Below are positions 60,732 through 64,000 of a stretch of DNA of 64,000 bases, one piece after another (positions within the stretch are counted from its first letter, which is position 1; each line of letters starts with the position of its first letter). The stretch comes from Proteus vulgaris. Its GTDB lineage: Bacteria > Pseudomonadota > Gammaproteobacteria > Enterobacterales > Enterobacteriaceae. Both the position numbers and the translations under genes were made by a program. Location of the stretch: contig NZ_CP090064.1 of assembly GCF_023100685.1 (NCBI RefSeq), positions 3,038,001 through 3,102,000 on the forward strand. Direction: 5' to 3'. The notes under the pieces were generated by a model. It saw only the letters and a program-made list of their open reading frames with translations. It made no database searches and was not told where the DNA came from.

Positions 60732-62107
60732 TCAAAGCACTCCTTTAATGCGTTCACGATATCTTCCATTGCGGAGCTTCGTGAACCTTTTACTAAAACT
60801 GAAACAACATCATGCTGCTGTAATAATGGAATTAATTGAGCGAGTAAGTCGGCTTTAAATGTAAAATGCTGACCACCTTGGTTTTCATCACTAATAAAGT
60901 GGCTGTGATCCCCTACGGTAAATACACTATCAATCCCTGCATTGTGTGCAAAACGTCCCACATCACGGTGACATTTCTCTGAGTCTTTACCTAACTCAGC
61001 CATATCTCCCGCAACAAAAATCTTATATCCCGGCAATTGAGAGAGCACTTGCAAGCCCGCAATCATCGAACCATCATTCGCATTATAAGTATCATCTAAC
61101 ACCATTTTCCCGGTGGTTAACTCCACAGGGTACAATCGCCCAGGTACCGCTTTTAATGTTGATAACCCAAGGCGAACCGCATCAAGCGTTGCGCCTGCTG
61201 AAAGTGCCAACGCACTAGCAGCTAAAGCATTGGCAATATTATGACGTCCCGGCAATGGAAGAGTGACTTCAACACAACCTTCTGGTGTATGTAAGGTGAA
61301 GTTAGTGGTGAATTGCTTAATAGCGATATCCGTCGGATAAAAATCAGCATTACTGTGAGCTGATAAAGAGAAAGACCATTGCGTTTGACGCGCATTAAAG
61401 TGGCGTTCCCATAGAGGTAAGTCATTACTATCACGATTAATAATGGCAGTACCTTGCTCTTTTAGATGTGTAAAGATTTCGCCTTTTGCTTGGGCAATAC
61501 CTTCAAGTGAGCCGAAACCTTCAATATGAGCAGAAAAGAGATTATTTACCAAAGCGCTATCAGGTTTAACCATATCCACGGTATAGGCAATTTCACCAAT
61601 ATGATTTGCACCTAGCTCGATAACGGCAAAACGATGCTCTGGTGTTAAACGAAACAGTGTTAGTGGCACACCAATATCATTATTTAAATTACCGTGAGTA
61701 TATAAAGTTTCACCACAATGACGCAAAATCGAAGCCGTCATTTCTTTGACAGATGTTTTTCCTGAAGAGCCTGTCAATGCCACAATTTTAGCATTGCTCA
61801 GTGAACGGATATGAGTAGCAATCGCCCCCATTGCCAAACGAGTATCTTTCACAATGATTTGCGGACAATCAATATCAATTTCACGGTTAACCAATACGGC
61901 AACGGCGCCCTTTTCTTTGACATCAGCGATAAAGTCATGCGCATCAAAACGCTCACCTGCTAATGCAATAAAGAGGCAATATTCATCAATATTGCGGCTA
62001 TCTGTTGAAATTGATTTAATCGTTAACTGATTAGCTTGGCTTTGAGCAATATGGCTCAACTGACCATCTGTAACTTGTGCAATGATTTCTAGTGATAAAG
62101 GGATCAT
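60725..62107 (-). CDS. murF: UDP-MurNAc-tripeptide D-Ala-D-Ala ligase MurF
   Basis: Adds the D-Ala-D-Ala dipeptide (460 residues). N-terminal substrate domain with [12 protein letters not shown] loop [14 protein letters not shown], central ligase residues in [20 protein letters not shown], and the C-terminal [11 protein letters not shown] motif. It needs D-Ala-D-Ala, yet the usual ligase gene ddlB is not in this cluster; a Ddl must be encoded elsewhere. Overlaps murE by 4 bp. Confidence 0.97.
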   Translation of the reverse strand: MIPLSLEIIAQVTDGQLSHIAQSQANQLTIKSISTDSRNIDEYCLFIALAGERFDAHDFIADVKEKGAVAVLVNREIDIDCPQIIVKDTRLAMGAIATHIRSLSNAKIVALTGSSGKTSVKEMTASILRHCGETLYTHGNLNNDIGVPLTLFRLTPEHRFAVIELGANHIGEIAYTVDMVKPDSALVNNLFSAHIEGFGSLEGIAQAKGEIFTHLKEQGTAIINRDSNDLPLWERHFNARQTQWSFSLSAHSNADFYPTDIAIKQFTTNFTLHTPEGCVEVTLPLPGRHNIANALAASALALSAGATLDAVRLGLSTLKAVPGRLYPVELTTGKMVLDDTYNANDGSMIAGLQVLSQLPGYKIFVAGDMAELGKDSEKCHRDVGRFAHNAGIDSVFTVGDHSHFISDENQGGQHFTFKADLLAQLIPLLQQHDVVSVLVKGSRSSAMEDIVNALKECFEC

Positions 62108-63591
62108 GCTATCACCCCTAATAACCGTGCAACGGTTAATCTATCCGAATAATCAAGGCGACGTGAACCGACTAACTGATAATCTTCATGCCCTTTGCCT
62201 GCGACTAAAATCATATCATTAGCATCGGCTTGCATAATCACGTTAGTCACTGCTTCTGCTCTGCCTTCAATAGCAATTGCACGGCCAGGTTCCATTAAAC
62301 CAGAAAGAATATCTTGAATAATGGCTTTTGGCTCTTCACTACGTGGATTGTCATCAGTGATAACAACTTTATCTGCTAATTCTTCTGCAACTGCACCCAT
62401 TAGTGGGCGCTTACCTTTATCTCTATCACCACCACAACCAAACACACACCACAATTTACCAGTGCAGTGTAAACGAGTGGCTTGGAGTGCTTTTTCTAGT
62501 GCATCAGGAGTATGAGCATAATCGACAATAACGGTAGGACGATTATCTGCACTAAACACTTCCATTCGACCACAAACAGGAGTAAGTGCAGACGATGCTT
62601 TAATCACAGCATCTAATGGATATTCCAGTGCTAACAATGTCGCTAAAGCACATAATAGATTACTGACGTTAAATGCCCCCATTAATGGGCTTTCAATTTC
62701 CCCTTCACCCCAGCTTGAGCTAAAGCGAATAGTTGCACCTTCATCGTGGTAATTAATGTTTGTTGTTTTAACGAAGCGACCTTGCCAATTTACAGGCAAT
62801 TTATTATCCATTGTCACTGCAACAGCGTCAGGCAAACGTAATAACCATTTTTGACCAACAGTATCATCCGCATTAATGATTTTCTCACCACTATGATGTG
62901 TGGAGAACAATAACCATTTGGCCTCTTCGTAATTTGCCATATCACCATGATAATCAAGATGATCACGACTTAAATTAGTAAACACACTGGCCACAAAAGG
63001 TAAAGCGCTAACGCGACCTTGCACTAAGCCATGAGAAGAGACTTCCATCGCTGTAAATGTCGCGCCTTGATTTAATAGTTGTTGTAACTCTAATTGAATA
63101 TCAACCGCAGAGCCTGTGGTGTTCATGGCTGGAACAACGTGACCTAATAGCCCGTTACCTACTGTTCCCATCACAGCACTGGTTTCGCCTAATCCTTGTG
63201 CCCACTGCGCTAACAATTGTGTTGTTGTTGTTTTTCCGTTAGTTCCAGTAACACCAATTAATTTCAGTTTTTCAGCTGGTTGATGATAAAAATATCCAGC
63301 TAATTTTGATAATTCCGCATTGAGATTATCAATATAAATAACAGGTATGCCGTGGCTTTCACGAATTTCACCATGCGTTGCAACATCTTGTGCTTCCGCT
63401 AATACCGCAGAAACACCTTGAGCAATTGCTTGAGGAATATAGCGTCTACCATCAGTTTCATGACCCTTAATGGCGATAAAAAGATCACCGCTTGCCGCTT
63501 TTCGGCTGTCGAGTGTCATGTCTTTGAGCATCAATGACGGTGCTTGTATCCCTAGTGCCCCTAATAGGTCACTTAAGTTAGGATCGGCCAC
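62104..63591 (-). CDS. murE: UDP-MurNAc-tripeptide synthetase MurE (meso-DAP adding)
   Basis: Adds meso-diaminopimelate to the peptide stem (495 residues). N-terminal [19 protein letters not shown] loop [28 protein letters not shown] region, and the DDNPRSEEP motif, whose Asn-Pro-Arg segment specifies meso-DAP over lysine. It overlaps the ftsI stop by 14 bp. Confidence 0.97.
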   Translation of the reverse strand: MADPNLSDLLGALGIQAPSLMLKDMTLDSRKAASGDLFIAIKGHETDGRRYIPQAIAQGVSAVLAEAQDVATHGEIRESHGIPVIYIDNLNAELSKLAGYFYHQPAEKLKLIGVTGTNGKTTTTQLLAQWAQGLGETSAVMGTVGNGLLGHVVPAMNTTGSAVDIQLELQQLLNQGATFTAMEVSSHGLVQGRVSALPFVASVFTNLSRDHLDYHGDMANYEEAKWLLFSTHHSGEKIINADDTVGQKWLLRLPDAVAVTMDNKLPVNWQGRFVKTTNINYHDEGATIRFSSSWGEGEIESPLMGAFNVSNLLCALATLLALEYPLDAVIKASSALTPVCGRMEVFSADNRPTVIVDYAHTPDALEKALQATRLHCTGKLWCVFGCGGDRDKGKRPLMGAVAEELADKVVITDDNPRSEEPKAIIQDILSGLMEPGRAIAIEGRAEAVTNVIMQADANDMILVAGKGHEDYQLVGSRRLDYSDRLTVARLLGVIA

Positions 63592-64000
63592 TTGTATCCT
63601 CTTCTTTTTTAATTACAAATTCATTTTTATCGTCTGGCATCAATGCATCTGGTTCTACGTTCATTGTTCGTAAAACCGCGCCCATGATTGTGCCAAACAC
63701 CGGTGCAGATACTGCGCCCCCGTAATATTTACCCGCTTTAGGTTCGTTGATTATCACAACCAACGCAAAACGTGGACGACTCGCAGGCGCAACGCCCGCC
63801 GCATAAGAGATATATTGATTGATATATTTTCCGTCTGGTCCTACTTTTTTCGCCGTACCTGTTTTAATCGCAATGCGATACCCTTTAATAGCCGCACTTA
63901 CACCACCGCCACCGGGCAATGCAACACTTTCCATCATATGCACGACCGTTTTCATTACTGGCTCAGGAAATACGCGCGTTCCTGGTACAGGAGGATCAAC
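63578..64000 (-). CDS. ftsI: Septal transpeptidase FtsI (PBP3), C-terminal part
   Basis: Divisome class B penicillin-binding protein; the gene enters from the right edge and only about 140 C-terminal residues are visible. The transpeptidase KTGT motif is seen in [13 protein letters not shown], followed by [19 protein letters not shown] and [15 protein letters not shown], both typical of FtsI. The frame remains open to the edge through [12 protein letters not shown]. Partner of FtsW, encoded four kilobases on. Confidence 0.96.
   Translation of the reverse strand, partial: VDPPVPGTRVFPEPVMKTVVHMMESVALPGGGGVSAAIKGYRIAIKTGTAKKVGPDGKYINQYISYAAGVAPASRPRFALVVIINEPKAGKYYGGAVSAPVFGTIMGAVLRTMNVEPDALMPDDKNEFVIKKEEDTSGRS

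Overview
The window reads as chromosome of an indole-positive Proteus (P. vulgaris group). The housekeeping genes are closest in recalled sequence to E. coli/Proteus orthologues. The pore-forming haemolysin pair hpmB-hpmA (561 and 1577 codons) is characteristic of Proteus. A complete tryptophanase operon (tnaC-tnaA-tnaB) argues against P. mirabilis, which is indole-negative. The 34-residue tnaC leader and 467-residue TnaA fit what is described for P. vulgaris. Species assignment is inference; no database was searched.

Layout. 1-5.6 kb: ubiI(partial)-ubiH-pepP-ygfB on the minus strand, then zapA, 6S RNA (ssrS) and fau on the plus strand. 5.7-11.3 kb: a very AT-rich type I secretion cassette, ABC transporter / membrane-fusion protein / second ABC transporter, inserted between fau and serA; its layout matches the rtxB-rtxD-rtxE exporter of MARTX toxins, but no substrate or TolC gene is present. 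11.4-17.5 kb: serA, rpiA, argP, yggE, argO and mscS, in the E. coli order. Between mscS and yacL the gene order jumps to what in E. coli is the 2-3 minute region. 17.6-34.5 kb: yacL, acnB, lpd-aceF-aceE-pdhR with a PdhR operator and an unusual run of three hairpins between pdhR and aceE, ampD, the type IV pilus-like ppdD-hofB-hofC, coaE-zapD-yacG and mutT. 34.6-45.8 kb: an accessory block splitting mutT from secA: tnaB-tnaA-tnaC, the divergent hpmBA two-partner secretion haemolysin, and cueR behind a decayed copA that still has its copper-type promoter. 45.9-64 kb: secA-secM, a divergent DciA-like gene, lpxC, then the division and cell-wall (dcw) cluster ftsZ-ftsA-ftsQ-(ORF)-murC-murG-ftsW-murD-mraY-murF-murE-ftsI(partial), all on the minus strand. 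The slot normally held by ddlB carries an unrelated 118-codon ORF.

How the genes work together. The dcw genes form one tightly overlapped transcription unit making lipid II and the divisome. zapA and zapD, elsewhere in the window, act on the FtsZ ring. SecM sets SecA synthesis by translational arrest. PdhR represses the pyruvate dehydrogenase operon. TnaC arrest and CRP control tryptophan breakdown to indole. The accessory genes (exporter, HpmA haemolysin, tna) are the parts most likely to differ among close relatives. No tRNA, rRNA operon, CRISPR array, insertion sequence or prophage was recognised.
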